The notes under the pieces: generated by a model
Told to the model about the DNA's origin: nothing
Databases searched by the model: none
What the model saw: only the letters and a program-made list of their open reading frames with translations
From: Desulforudis sp.
Lineage (GTDB): Bacteria > Bacillota > Desulfotomaculia > Desulfotomaculales > Desulforudaceae
Assembly: GCA_019084485.1 (NCBI GenBank)
Contig: JAHRFU010000024.1
Location: 1-45,730 of the forward strand
DNA: 45,730 nt
Reading direction: 5' to 3'
Made by a program: the position numbers and the translations under genes
Shown here: positions 33,206 to 41,970 of the stretch, one piece after another
Position numbering within the stretch: the stretch's first letter is position 1
Layout: every line of letters starts with the position of its first letter

Positions 33206-33646
33206 ACATACAGTGTTAAGGCCCTATTCCTATTGTACTAGACTGCGGGAGAATTAAAATCCCTTTTTTCTTAATCCACGTTGTCGGTCAGCTAAGTTTT
33301 CAATATTTTCCAAGAGTCGACTTCAAGCAGGAATTCTCCGGGAGCCGCAGAATATTAAACCATTCACAACTGAGGCCGGATCATCTCCTTTCCATGTACG
33401 CCCAAGGTCTCGAACAACGGTTGGTTGTGGGAGCCTCCAGCAGTTTTAGCAAATAAATTTTGGTTTACTTCCTGCTTTTGCAGGAAAGCCGACGCTTAAG
33501 GTTGAACGTGTTTTGTTGGCCTAATATGGGAGCATTCTCTGTTTTTTGCGGAATTGCAAAAATTGAGCGGGAGGTGGTGAGCCAGTTTCTGGAATGGTTC
33601 TGCCTTTGATATCATTTTTCATTAAAGTTGAGGAGGGGAAAGACTA
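33206..33646. other. Gene-free upstream region of the liv operon
   Basis: About 440 bases without a convincing gene. A hairpin TTCCTGC (33469-33475) with GCAGGAA (33480-33486) lies near the middle, without a T-run. The stretch probably holds the liv promoter and its control sites and the start region of the DUF5714 gene, but I see no confident -35/-10 pair or known riboswitch. Confidence 0.5.
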
Positions 33647-34801
33647 GTGCGTGTTTCCAAATGGGTGGCTCTGATTACGGTAATCCTGTTTTCCATGTCC
33701 ATCATTGCCGGTTGCGGCGGTGGCTCCGGCGGTACGACCCCGGCTGGCGGCGAAGAGATCAGAATCGGCTTGATTGCCCCGCTTACCGGCGACGTAAAAA
33801 CCTTTGGCGAATCTGTAAAGAATGCTTTTGAAATGGCGATGGAAGAGGTCGACTATAAAGTTGGCGACTTCACCATCAAGGTCTTCATCGAAGACGACCG
33901 CAACATGGCGACTGAGGCCGTGAACGTGGCCGACAAGCTCATCACCCAGAACAAGGTCTCCGCGATCGTGGGCTCGGTTACTTCTTCGAGCACCATTCCG
34001 ATCTCCGAAGTGGCCCAGGCCAACAGTGTGGTCCTGATCACCCCGACGGCGACCAACCCCAAGGTTACGGTTGATGCTGCCCGCAAAGACTTCGTCTTCC
34101 GTGCCTGCTTCATCGACCCATTCCAGGGCACCGTAGCAGCCCGCTTCGCTCTTACTGAACTGAACGCGAAAACCGCAGCCGTTCTGTATGACCAGGGCAA
34201 CGACTACACCATCGGCCTGAAGGACTTCTTCAAGGAATCCTTTGTAGCCGGCGGCGGCCAGATGCTGGCTGAGGAAGCCTACACCAAGAACGACACCGAC
34301 TTCTCCGCGGTGCTGACCCGTATCGCCCAGCAGAAACCCGATGTCCTATTCCTGCCCGACTACTACCAGAAGGCCAGCCTTATCGGCAAGCAGGCCCGTG
34401 ACAAGGGCATCACCGCGACCTTCGTTGGCGGTGACGGTTGGGACAGCCCCGAGCTCGACTTTGTTGCCATGGACGGCGGCTACCATACCAACCACTACTC
34501 TGCTGACGACCCGCGTCCGGAAGTGCAGGAGTGGGTAGCCAAGTATACCGCCAAGCACGGCCAGACCCCGGATGCCCTCGGCACCCTGGCCTACGATGCT
34601 ACCAAGCTTCTCCTCAAGGCGATCGAGGATGCCGGCTCCACTGATCCGGCTGCGATCCGTGACGCAATGAAGGCTCTCAACGGCTTCGGCGTAGTGAGCG
34701 GTAGCATCACCTTTGACGAGAACGGCAACCCGATCAAGTCCGCTGCGATCCTGCAGATCAAGGACGGCACCCAGAAGTTCATAACCATCGTTAATCCTTA
34801 G
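33647..34801 (+). CDS. livJ: Branched-chain amino acid ABC transporter substrate-binding protein
   Basis: A 384-aa lipoprotein: basic start, hydrophobic segment and lipobox IIAGC, then a low-complexity Gly/Thr linker and a type I periplasmic-binding fold (IRIGLIAPLTGDVKTFGES). It is anchored outside the membrane and delivers the substrate to LivHM. GTG 33647 follows AGGAGG by 10 nt. A hairpin separates it from livH, which may leave this protein in excess. The substrate is leucine-like by family; other amino acids or amides are possible. Confidence 0.92.
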   Translation: MRVSKWVALITVILFSMSIIAGCGGGSGGTTPAGGEEIRIGLIAPLTGDVKTFGESVKNAFEMAMEEVDYKVGDFTIKVFIEDDRNMATEAVNVADKLITQNKVSAIVGSVTSSSTIPISEVAQANSVVLITPTATNPKVTVDAARKDFVFRACFIDPFQGTVAARFALTELNAKTAAVLYDQGNDYTIGLKDFFKESFVAGGGQMLAEEAYTKNDTDFSAVLTRIAQQKPDVLFLPDYYQKASLIGKQARDKGITATFVGGDGWDSPELDFVAMDGGYHTNHYSADDPRPEVQEWVAKYTAKHGQTPDALGTLAYDATKLLLKAIEDAGSTDPAAIRDAMKALNGFGVVSGSITFDENGNPIKSAAILQIKDGTQKFITIVNP

Positions 34802-34814
34802 ACCCAGGTTTTAA

Positions 34815-34856
34815 GGGGGAAAGAGCCTAGGCTCTTTCCCCCGATACCTGTTTTTT
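34815..34856 (+). terminator. Hairpin between livJ and livH
   Basis: GGGGGAAAGAGCCT and AGGCTCTTTCCCCC (34815-34842) form a perfect 28-nt palindrome, and a T-run follows at 34851-34856 after an 8-nt gap. The displaced T-run suggests partial termination or protection of livJ mRNA. Confidence 0.75.
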
Positions 34857-34875
34857 GGTAGGGGGGAGAGTTTAG

Positions 34876-35760
34876 TTGGACTATTTTATGGAGCAAGTGA
34901 TTAACGGGCTCCAGCTGGGTCTGGTGTACGCCCTGATTGCCTTGGGCTACACAATGGTCTATGGCATCGTCAAGCTGATCAACTTTGCCCACGGTGATGT
35001 CTTCATGGTGGGTGCCTTTATCGGCTATTTCGGCTTTTCAAGCTGGGGCCTGCCTTGGCCGCTAGCCATCCTGGTCTCGGCGTTGTGTTGTGCCTGTTTG
35101 GGTATGCTCATTGAGCGCATCGCCTACCGTCCCCTGCGGTATGCCACCAGGATTGTGGCGCTGATTAGCGCCATCGGTGTCTCCTTCTTTCTTGAATACT
35201 TCTGCAGCCTGAAGTTTATGTTTGGCCCCAATTACCGCGTTGTCCAGAGGCCTTTCGATGAGGTTTACTGGAGTATCGGTGGAGTTACCATTTCGAACAT
35301 TCAGGTCCTTATATTTTGTACCGCGGTATGTATGCTGGTCGGTCTCCAGTATCTTGTAATGCGAACCAAGATGGGAGCGGCGATGCGGACGGTGTCCTTC
35401 GACCACGACACGGCCCGTCTGATGGGGGTTAACGTGGACCGCACCATCTCGTTTACCTTCGGTATCGGCGCGGCGCTCGCAGCGGTGGGCGGGGTACTCT
35501 ACGCCATTGCCTACCCGCAGATCTGGACATTTATGGGAATTATGCCCGGTCTTAAAGCCTTTACTGCGGCTGTACTGGGCGGCATCGGTCTGATTCCGGG
35601 TGCCATGCTTGGAGCCTTGATCATGGGACAGGCTGAGGTGATGACGGCGGCGTTTATCTCTTCCCAACTGCGTGATGCCATCGCCTTTTCCATCCTAATC
35701 CTGGTGCTTCTGGTCAGGCCGTGCGGCATCCTCGGTAAAACCCAGCCGGAGAAGGTTTAA
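34876..35760 (+). CDS. livH: Branched-chain amino acid ABC transporter permease LivH
   Basis: A 294-aa membrane protein with about eight hydrophobic segments. QLGLVYALIALGYTMVYGI and NFAHGDVFMVGAF at the start, and FTAAVLGGIGLIPGAMLGA near the end, are LivH signatures. It forms the channel with LivM. TTG start at 34876 follows GGGGGAGAG. livM starts 18 nt after its stop. Confidence 0.93.
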   Translation: MDYFMEQVINGLQLGLVYALIALGYTMVYGIVKLINFAHGDVFMVGAFIGYFGFSSWGLPWPLAILVSALCCACLGMLIERIAYRPLRYATRIVALISAIGVSFFLEYFCSLKFMFGPNYRVVQRPFDEVYWSIGGVTISNIQVLIFCTAVCMLVGLQYLVMRTKMGAAMRTVSFDHDTARLMGVNVDRTISFTFGIGAALAAVGGVLYAIAYPQIWTFMGIMPGLKAFTAAVLGGIGLIPGAMLGALIMGQAEVMTAAFISSQLRDAIAFSILILVLLVRPCGILGKTQPEKV

Positions 35761-35778
35761 GTAAGGAAGGTTTAAGAT

Positions 35779-36777
35779 ATGGGAGTGAAAGACGGAAAAC
35801 GAATTCTAATCTACATCGTCGGGGTCATTCTGGTCTACGCCGTGATTAAGATGCTGGCCGTAACCGGGGTTTTCAACCCGTACTGGCAGCGCATTCTTGA
35901 TCAGGCGATGATTATGACCATCGGCGCACTTGGTTTGAGCATCATCTTCGGCATTTCCGGTCAGTTCTCCATTGGGCATGCCGCCTTTTTCGGTATTGGT
36001 GCCTACAGTGCGGGCCTGGTGACTAAATCACTGGGCGGAGACATATTTACCTTCTTACTCGCGTTAGCGGTGGGAACCTTTATGGCGGGTCTGGTCGCTT
36101 TCTTGATCGGCTTGCCGGTTCTGCGCCTGACCTCGGACTACCTGGGTATTGCCACCCTCGGTTTCGGTATCATTATGAAGGTCGGTTTTGACAACGCCAA
36201 CAAGGTGATTCCGGAGATGGGCGGAGCGACCGGGATGACCGGGATTCCCCAGGTGGCCAACTTTGAATGGATCTTCCTGTTTTGCATCATCAGCATCATC
36301 TTGGCCCGTAACTTCGTACAATCCGGCCACGGTCGGGCTTGCATGGCCCTGCGTGAAGATGAAGTGGCGGCCAACGTGGTCGGGATCAACATCTTCCGTT
36401 ACAAGGTCTTGGCCTTTGTGTTCGGTTGCAGTCTGGCTGGCCTGGCGGGCGCATTGTATGCCCACCGCTATCCCTTTTTGCACCCGACCAACTTCGACTT
36501 CCTACCCTCGATCGACTTCCTAATCATCGTTGTTTTAGGCGGGATGGGGAGTCTCACGGGGACGATCGTCACCGCTATCGCCTGGGTGTTCCTGCTAGAG
36601 GGGCTGCGCGCCATACTCGGTACCACCTTCTTGGAATGGCGGGGTGTGATCTACGCCCTGATCCTGATTTCCGTGATTCTAATTCGTCGCCAGGGGCTTT
36701 TCGGGAACAAGGAATACGGATTCCTGGCCCCGGTAGTCCGTCGGAAGGAGGCTCGCAATGTCACTACTGAAAGCTGA
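35779..36777 (+). CDS. livM: Branched-chain amino acid ABC transporter permease LivM
   Basis: A 332-aa membrane protein. GQFSIGHAAFFGIGAYSAG and LRLTSDYLGIATLGFGII are LivM signatures, and the ABC-contact loop and VVLGGMGSLTGT lie near the end. ATG 35779 follows AAGGAAGG. Its 3' end overlaps livG by 20 nt, suggesting coupled translation. Confidence 0.93.
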   Translation: MGVKDGKRILIYIVGVILVYAVIKMLAVTGVFNPYWQRILDQAMIMTIGALGLSIIFGISGQFSIGHAAFFGIGAYSAGLVTKSLGGDIFTFLLALAVGTFMAGLVAFLIGLPVLRLTSDYLGIATLGFGIIMKVGFDNANKVIPEMGGATGMTGIPQVANFEWIFLFCIISIILARNFVQSGHGRACMALREDEVAANVVGINIFRYKVLAFVFGCSLAGLAGALYAHRYPFLHPTNFDFLPSIDFLIIVVLGGMGSLTGTIVTAIAWVFLLEGLRAILGTTFLEWRGVIYALILISVILIRRQGLFGNKEYGFLAPVVRRKEARNVTTES

Positions 36778-37528
36778 AAACCTGGGCATTAATTTCGGCG
36801 GTCTAAAGGCTGTAAGCAACTTCAACCTGGAGATCCAGTCGGGGGAGATTGTAGGTCTGATCGGGCCTAATGGTGCCGGAAAGACGACGGTGTTCAACCT
36901 GATCACCGGTTACTTTTCGCCCAGCACCGGTACTATGGCTTTTGAAGGACACCCTTTGAATGGGCGAAAACCATACCAGATATGCCAACTGGGTATTGGA
37001 CGGACCTTTCAGAATATCCGTCTGTTCGGCCAGAACACCGTGCTGGACAATGTGCGGGTGGCCTTTCACCCCCGCACCCGCTACTGGATAATCGATGCTT
37101 TCCTGCGCACGCCACGCTTCATGGCCGAGGAAGCCAGGATTACCGAGCAAGCAGAGGAACTGCTGGATACCCTGGGACTGTTACCGCGGGCTTACGACCG
37201 GGCCGCTTCCCTGCCCTATGGTGCTCAGCGCCGGCTGGAGATCGCACGGGCTATTGCCTGTCAACCGAAGCTCCTTCTGCTCGATGAACCGGCGGCCGGG
37301 ATGAACCCGTCAGAGGTACGTGACCTAGTTCAACTGGTTAAGTTTGTCAAGGAAAAGTTCGACCTCACGGTTCTGCTTATCGAGCACCAGATGGGCCTGG
37401 TAATGAACGTCTGTGAAAGGCTGGTGGTCATGGACTTTGGAGTGACCATCTCTGAAGGCCTGCCGCACGAGGTGCGTGAAGACCCGAAGGTTCTCAGCGC
37501 TTATCTCGGTAAGGGGGCTGTGGCCTAA
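36758..37528 (+). CDS. livG: Branched-chain amino acid ABC transporter ATPase LivG
   Basis: A 256-aa ATPase. Walker A GPNGAGKTT, Walker B LLLLDEPAAGMNP, H-loop IEHQM and the LivG-type insert around the FQNIRLF motif are seen; the C-terminal EGLPHEVREDPKVLSAYLG is typical. The signature motif reads LPYGAQRRLEIARA, as in LivG proteins. ATG 36758 follows GGAAGGAGG within livM. livF begins in its stop codon. Confidence 0.94.
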   Translation: MSLLKAENLGINFGGLKAVSNFNLEIQSGEIVGLIGPNGAGKTTVFNLITGYFSPSTGTMAFEGHPLNGRKPYQICQLGIGRTFQNIRLFGQNTVLDNVRVAFHPRTRYWIIDAFLRTPRFMAEEARITEQAEELLDTLGLLPRAYDRAASLPYGAQRRLEIARAIACQPKLLLLDEPAAGMNPSEVRDLVQLVKFVKEKFDLTVLLIEHQMGLVMNVCERLVVMDFGVTISEGLPHEVREDPKVLSAYLGKGAVA

Positions 37529-38238
37529 TGCTGACGGTTAGGAATATCAGTGTTTACTACGGGGCGATTAACGCCGTCCAGGACATCTCTTTTGAAGTGA
37601 AGGAAGGCGAAGTCGTTACCCTGATCGGAGCCAACGGCGCCGGTAAGAGTACGAGCCTGCGCACCATCTCTTCGCTGATCAAGGCTAAGAGCGGGGAAAT
37701 CACTTTCGAGGATAAGAACATTACCACGCTTAAGCCGCACCAGATCGTGGCTATGGGCCTGATTCACGTGCCTGAGGGCCGCAAGATTATCGGTAGCTTC
37801 ACTGTGCGCGACAACTTGAAAATGGGAGCGTTCTTGCGCAAGGACAAGGCCGGAATCTTGGAGTCAATGGAGGAAGTGTTCACCCGGTTCCCCCGGCTTA
37901 AAGAGCGGGAAAAACAGTTGGGGGGGACCCTTTCCGGTGGTGAACAGCAGATGCTGGCTATCGGCCGGGGCCTAATGGCGAAGCCGCGGCTCCTGCTGCT
38001 GGATGAGCCTTCGATGGGCCTTTCTCCGATTCTCACGGAAGAGATCTTCGAGATTATCCGCACCATCAACCAGAAGGGTACCACGATCCTGCTCGTGGAA
38101 CAGAACGCCTACATGGCCCTCCAGGTTGCACACCGGGCCTATGTTCTGGAAACCGGGCGGGTGGTAATGTCCGGCGATTCCAATGTCTTAAAAGACGATA
38201 AACGCATTCGCGCCGCCTATCTAGGCGAAATCGCCTAG
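37528..38238 (+). CDS. livF: Branched-chain amino acid ABC transporter ATPase LivF
   Basis: A 236-aa ATPase. Walker A GANGAGKST, signature LSGGEQQMLAIGR, Walker B LLLLDEPSMGLSP and H-loop VEQN are present, and VPEGRKIIGSFTVRDNL is a LivF landmark. The start codon shares one base with the livG stop (TAATG). It is the last gene of livJHMGF; two tandem repeats and a terminator follow. Confidence 0.94.
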   Translation: MLTVRNISVYYGAINAVQDISFEVKEGEVVTLIGANGAGKSTSLRTISSLIKAKSGEITFEDKNITTLKPHQIVAMGLIHVPEGRKIIGSFTVRDNLKMGAFLRKDKAGILESMEEVFTRFPRLKEREKQLGGTLSGGEQQMLAIGRGLMAKPRLLLLDEPSMGLSPILTEEIFEIIRTINQKGTTILLVEQNAYMALQVAHRAYVLETGRVVMSGDSNVLKDDKRIRAAYLGEIA

Positions 38239-38242
38239 ATAT

Positions 38243-38296
38243 CCACAAATAGGGACAGGCTACTTTTTGCCACAAATAGGGACAGGCTACTTTTTA
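38243..38296 (+). repeat. Tandem pair of dispersed repeat copies, 27-bp period
   Basis: CCACAAATAGGGACAGGCTA plus CTTTTT occurs at 38243-38269 and again, directly joined, at 38270-38296, with a single difference at the end. It is the same GGGACAGGCTACTTTTT core as elsewhere, with CCACAAAT before it. It lies just after livF. Confidence 0.9.
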
Positions 38297-38405
38297 CCTC
38301 GCTGAAGGGCTTCTGGGGTAAGGTGTATAGGTATCGCCTGATAATACAGACAACACAGTAAGGAAAACGTTCTTTAGTTATGGTCGTTTCAGGTCTGCAT
38401 TTGGT

Positions 38406-38440
38406 AAGGCTTTCTCCGGAAGCGGGGGAGAGCCTTTTTT
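38406..38440 (+). terminator. Terminator downstream of livF
   Basis: AAGGCTTTCTCC (38406-38417) pairs imperfectly with GGGAGAGCCTT (38426-38436) followed by TTTT. It lies about 170 nt after livF. Confidence 0.75.
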
Positions 38441-38512
38441 ATGTTTTTACTGCCGAAGAATAGGAATCCTGGCAGGATTTTGTAGTATAGCGCACGAAAT
38501 ACCTGTCAGACA

Positions 38513-39118
38513 TTGGAATGGGTGGTGTGGCCGGTGTTAGGACGGCGGGAGCAACTGGCGGTGCTGATTGTTATCGCGGTTATAGTCTTTGGCTTAGGGT
38601 ACAAGTATGCTGTGGTTAAAACCCGGGTTGAACTAGTGCCTGCCGTCGAGAGGGCGGCGGATATTATTGCCACCGAGATCTCGGTGCACGTTGCGGGGGC
38701 CGTTGAGAGCCCAGGGGTTTACCGCTTGGAACGGGGTAGCCGTGTGACTGATGCGGTGACCGCAGCTAAACCGTTATCCTCGTCGGAATTGAATGCTTTG
38801 AACCTAGCGGCTGTCCTTCAGGACGGTCAGAAGGTTTTCGTACCGGAAAAACCGCCTCTAGTTACTGATACCCCTAATGAGCCGGGTGTTGCGCATACTC
38901 TCCGGCCGGGTATCGGCGCAGAGGGGAAAATCAACATCAATACTGCAGATGCTGGCCAGCTCGAGCAACTTCCGGGAATCGGCCCTTCTCTGGCTAGTAG
39001 CATACTTCGATACCGCCAGGAAAACGGGCCGTTTGCTTCAGTCGAAGATATTTTGAATGTCTCGGGGATTGGGGAGAAAAAGCTGGAGGGGTTAAGGGAC
39101 TTCGCCACCATTTACTGA
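38513..39118 (+). CDS. comEA: Competence protein ComEA
   Basis: A 201-aa protein with an N-terminal membrane anchor, a SLBB domain (VHVAGAVESPGVYRLERG) and a C-terminal pair of helix-hairpin-helix motifs (ININTADAGQLEQLPGIG and VSGIGEKKLEGL). ComEA binds double-stranded DNA at the cell surface and passes it to ComEC. The TTG start at 38513 has a weak SD. comEC lies downstream, separated by a 315-nt gap containing a palindromic element. Confidence 0.93.
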   Translation: MEWVVWPVLGRREQLAVLIVIAVIVFGLGYKYAVVKTRVELVPAVERAADIIATEISVHVAGAVESPGVYRLERGSRVTDAVTAAKPLSSSELNALNLAAVLQDGQKVFVPEKPPLVTDTPNEPGVAHTLRPGIGAEGKININTADAGQLEQLPGIGPSLASSILRYRQENGPFASVEDILNVSGIGEKKLEGLRDFATIY

Positions 39119-39433
39119 TAGAGGAGACCGCTCAGAAACGCGTCTGGCTTTGTCAGGCTCGTCGACCAGTGCTCACGTACGTTCCAAGTACGTTCCGCCC
39201 CTGTGCAACTTCGCCTTCCGCGCCATACGCGCTTTTGAGCCCCCTGTGAGGACAAGCGGTCTCCATACGTTGGTGTTTTTGAGGAAGTACTGGTAGAAGA
39301 GCATCTTTGCTAGCTGGAGACCGCCTGCTTATCCTTGAAGAGGGCCCTCGCAGGGGGTTGATAGACTTGGTCTCGCTTTGTTCAAGCGAAGTTATTGGTT
39401 GTCCGGTGTTATGTAAGGGGGAAGGAGTGTCTG
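39119..39433. other. Gap between comEA and comEC
   Basis: This 315-nt gap holds no gene that I can support. Its main content is the palindrome-bounded element at 39123-39264 described separately. The last 40 bases carry the SD of comEC. Confidence 0.6.
39123..39264. repeat. 142-bp palindrome-bounded structured element
   Basis: GGAGACCGCT (39123-39132) is the exact reverse complement of AGCGGTCTCC (39255-39264). Inside, GCTCA (39130-39134) matches TGAGC (39236-39240) and CGCG (39139-39142) matches CGCG (39228-39231), so longer or alternative stems are possible. GTACGTTCC occurs twice at an 11-nt step (39177-39185 and 39188-39196). It could be a non-autonomous element or a structured RNA. Confidence 0.6.
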
Positions 39434-41899
39434 ATGACGTCAAGACCGCTAGTGCTGTTCGTCTTCCTTTTTGCACTGGGGATTATCCTGGCCCCCTATA
39501 TCACGGTACCCGTAGGGTCGACTCTTTTGGCCTCATCGGTTGCTGTGGTTGTGGCGGGCCTGTTGTATTTCTCGTCGCATAAGTCCACCCGGTTTCTCTT
39601 CTTTGTCTTATTTGTAATGCTCGGCGTAATCACTGCCCAGTTGGACCTTAGGGCGGCCGTATCGCCTCTCGAACGCTGGGTGGGCCAACCCGTTGTTGTG
39701 GAAGGGATGGTCGACCGTGACCCAGAGGTTAGGGACGACCGGGCGATGTACACCCTCACGGTGGAGAAGGCCACTATCGGTTCGGAAACACTCGACAGTT
39801 CGGGGGGGCGGTTGTTGGTCACCCACTACCAGCCGGACGCAGTGTATGGATACGGGGATGTGCTGGAGGTCCGCGGACTACTGCAGATGCCAGCCGATCC
39901 CGGCAACCCCGGAGCTTTTAACTACCGGGCCTACCTGGAGCGCCAAGGTATTTCTCTAGTAGTCATGGTCAACGGCGACCAGGCTTTGGTTAAAACCGGA
40001 GTAGGCGGAAACCCGCTGGTAACCCAGGCCCTTTGGGTTAAAGGGCACTTATGCCGAGGTCTCGACTGGGCGTTGGAACCGGCTGCTGCGGAAGTCGTTA
40101 AGGGCATCATTCTGGGGATGCGCAGCGGTATTGATCCCCAGGTTCGAGAAGCATTCACGGCAACAGGGGTGGTTCACATCCTGGCGGTCAGTGGGTTGCA
40201 CGTCGGTTTCCTCCTAGGGCTGGTCATGTTTCTCCTAAACGCCGCTCGTCTCAAGCCGGTTTGGATTATTATCCTGGGATCCTTGGTGCTGCTGGGTTAT
40301 ATGTTAATGGTTGGCTTCAAGCCTTCTGTCGTACGGGCTTCTACGATGGCGATAATGCTGTTGGTTGCCTATCAGATCGGACGTCTCCGAGACTGGCCTA
40401 CCGCTTTAGCCGTAGCCGCCTTCGCGATCTTGTTGGCTAACCCCTTGCTGCTGTATGACCCTGGATTTCAGTTGTCCTTTGCTGCTACCTGGGGCATCCT
40501 TTACCTCGGCCCGCTATTGGTAAAAGCGATCAATGCGGGGGCTGCCGGAGTCGGACTCGGCTTCTGGCGTCCCGCCTTCAGTTGGGTTTTGGTTGTACCC
40601 CTGGGTGCTCAAGTGGGCACGGCACTACTGGTCGTCTACTACTATAACCTGGTTTCACCGGTGGCCCTTTTGGCAAACGTCGTGGCTGTCCCGATCGTAG
40701 CCCTGATTTTTATTCTAGGTCTGTTCACCGCTGTTACTGGGGCCATCGTTCCGGCGTTGGGCTGGCTTCCCGGCAGCGCCACCGGGGCCCTGGTCGACCT
40801 CTTTCTCTGGGTGATAAACCTGTTTGCCGCTCTCCCCGGCGCCTACTTCTATGTGGCAACCCCTGCCCCCGGGTGGATTGCGGTGTATTTTGTATTTCTG
40901 TTTGCCCTCGGACAGGTTTGGACAGACGGTAGTTGGCGTGAAAAAGTGGTGCTTCTTAGAGGATCCTTGGAGCGTTCGAGGCGAACGGTTATGCCTATAG
41001 CCGTAATGCTTGCGGTCGGCCTAGTCCTGGTCTGGGTGATGATGCCCAGTACCGGTGATCTGGATGTCCATTTCATTGATGTTGGTCAGGGAGACAGCTG
41101 CCTGATTCGGACACCGTCGGGAAAGACCATGTTGATCGATGCCGGAGGCCGGGTGGGTGAGTTAGAAAACCCGGATTCGGGGGTGGGGAAGAACGTCGTA
41201 GTGCCTTATCTGCAGCGCCTGGGGGTAAAAAAGATCGACGTCTTGGTAATGACCCACCCCCACGAGGACCATATCGGCGGGGTGCGGGCGGTCGTGAATA
41301 CACTGCCTGTAACTATGGCCGTGGTTGCCAGCCCGGATTCACGGTCCGGAGTGCAGCCCCCGGAACAGTACGTCGCCCTCCTCAAGGAGATGCAGGATGA
41401 TGGCATCAACATCCACGGAATCTCGGCGGGAGACCGGATTCGGCTTGATCCCAGAGTACGAATCGACGTCCTCGGCCCGCTCCTACCGCTCATGGTTGGC
41501 GGCCGCGCCGATCTCAACAACAACTCGCTGGTTCTGCGGCTAGCGTATGGTCGACACACCTTTTTGTTTACGGGCGATGTGGAGCAGGAGGCCCAGGCCC
41601 GGCTGATAATGTCCGGTGCCGATCTGCATGCCCACGTCCTTAAAGTGCCTCATCACGGCAGCGGTGCGTTTGTACCCGCCTTTTTCGAAGCTGTGCATCC
41701 CGAAATCGCGGTAGTCCCCGTGGGGGCCAATAACCGCTTCGGTCTGCCTAAGGAAACCACACTGGAGAAGCTCGAAGCACTGGGTTCACGTGTTTACAGG
41801 ACGGACCTGGACGGTGCGGTGATCATCCGGAGTGACGGGACGCAATTGGACGTCCGGACAGGCCGCGAGAACGGGCGGGTCGAAAAACCGGCCGCCTGA
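39434..41899 (+). CDS. comEC: DNA internalisation protein ComEC/Rec2
   Basis: An 821-aa membrane protein. An N-terminal DUF4131-like region is followed by the ComEC channel domain (ILAVSGLHVGFLLGL and KPSVVRASTMA) with several membrane segments, and then a metallo-beta-lactamase-like domain (FIDVGQGDSCLIRTP, THPHEDHIGG, FTGDVE, VPHHGS). It forms the channel for single-stranded DNA; the C-terminal domain may degrade the other strand. ATG 39434 is used, with AAGGAG 6 nt upstream; GTG 39395 would include the SD. All three domains are present. Confidence 0.95.
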   Translation: MTSRPLVLFVFLFALGIILAPYITVPVGSTLLASSVAVVVAGLLYFSSHKSTRFLFFVLFVMLGVITAQLDLRAAVSPLERWVGQPVVVEGMVDRDPEVRDDRAMYTLTVEKATIGSETLDSSGGRLLVTHYQPDAVYGYGDVLEVRGLLQMPADPGNPGAFNYRAYLERQGISLVVMVNGDQALVKTGVGGNPLVTQALWVKGHLCRGLDWALEPAAAEVVKGIILGMRSGIDPQVREAFTATGVVHILAVSGLHVGFLLGLVMFLLNAARLKPVWIIILGSLVLLGYMLMVGFKPSVVRASTMAIMLLVAYQIGRLRDWPTALAVAAFAILLANPLLLYDPGFQLSFAATWGILYLGPLLVKAINAGAAGVGLGFWRPAFSWVLVVPLGAQVGTALLVVYYYNLVSPVALLANVVAVPIVALIFILGLFTAVTGAIVPALGWLPGSATGALVDLFLWVINLFAALPGAYFYVATPAPGWIAVYFVFLFALGQVWTDGSWREKVVLLRGSLERSRRTVMPIAVMLAVGLVLVWVMMPSTGDLDVHFIDVGQGDSCLIRTPSGKTMLIDAGGRVGELENPDSGVGKNVVVPYLQRLGVKKIDVLVMTHPHEDHIGGVRAVVNTLPVTMAVVASPDSRSGVQPPEQYVALLKEMQDDGINIHGISAGDRIRLDPRVRIDVLGPLLPLMVGGRADLNNNSLVLRLAYGRHTFLFTGDVEQEAQARLIMSGADLHAHVLKVPHHGSGAFVPAFFEAVHPEIAVVPVGANNRFGLPKETTLEKLEALGSRVYRTDLDGAVIIRSDGTQLDVRTGRENGRVEKPAA

Positions 41900-41970
41900 G
41901 GAATCTAAAGAGGGTTGAACTACGTCAATTAGTTAAACACAATAACGGGTAAAATGGGGAGGAACTGCTG

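Noticed and set aside
33647-38238. The liv cluster as a novel system
   Set aside because: All five components have ordinary order, motifs and lengths.
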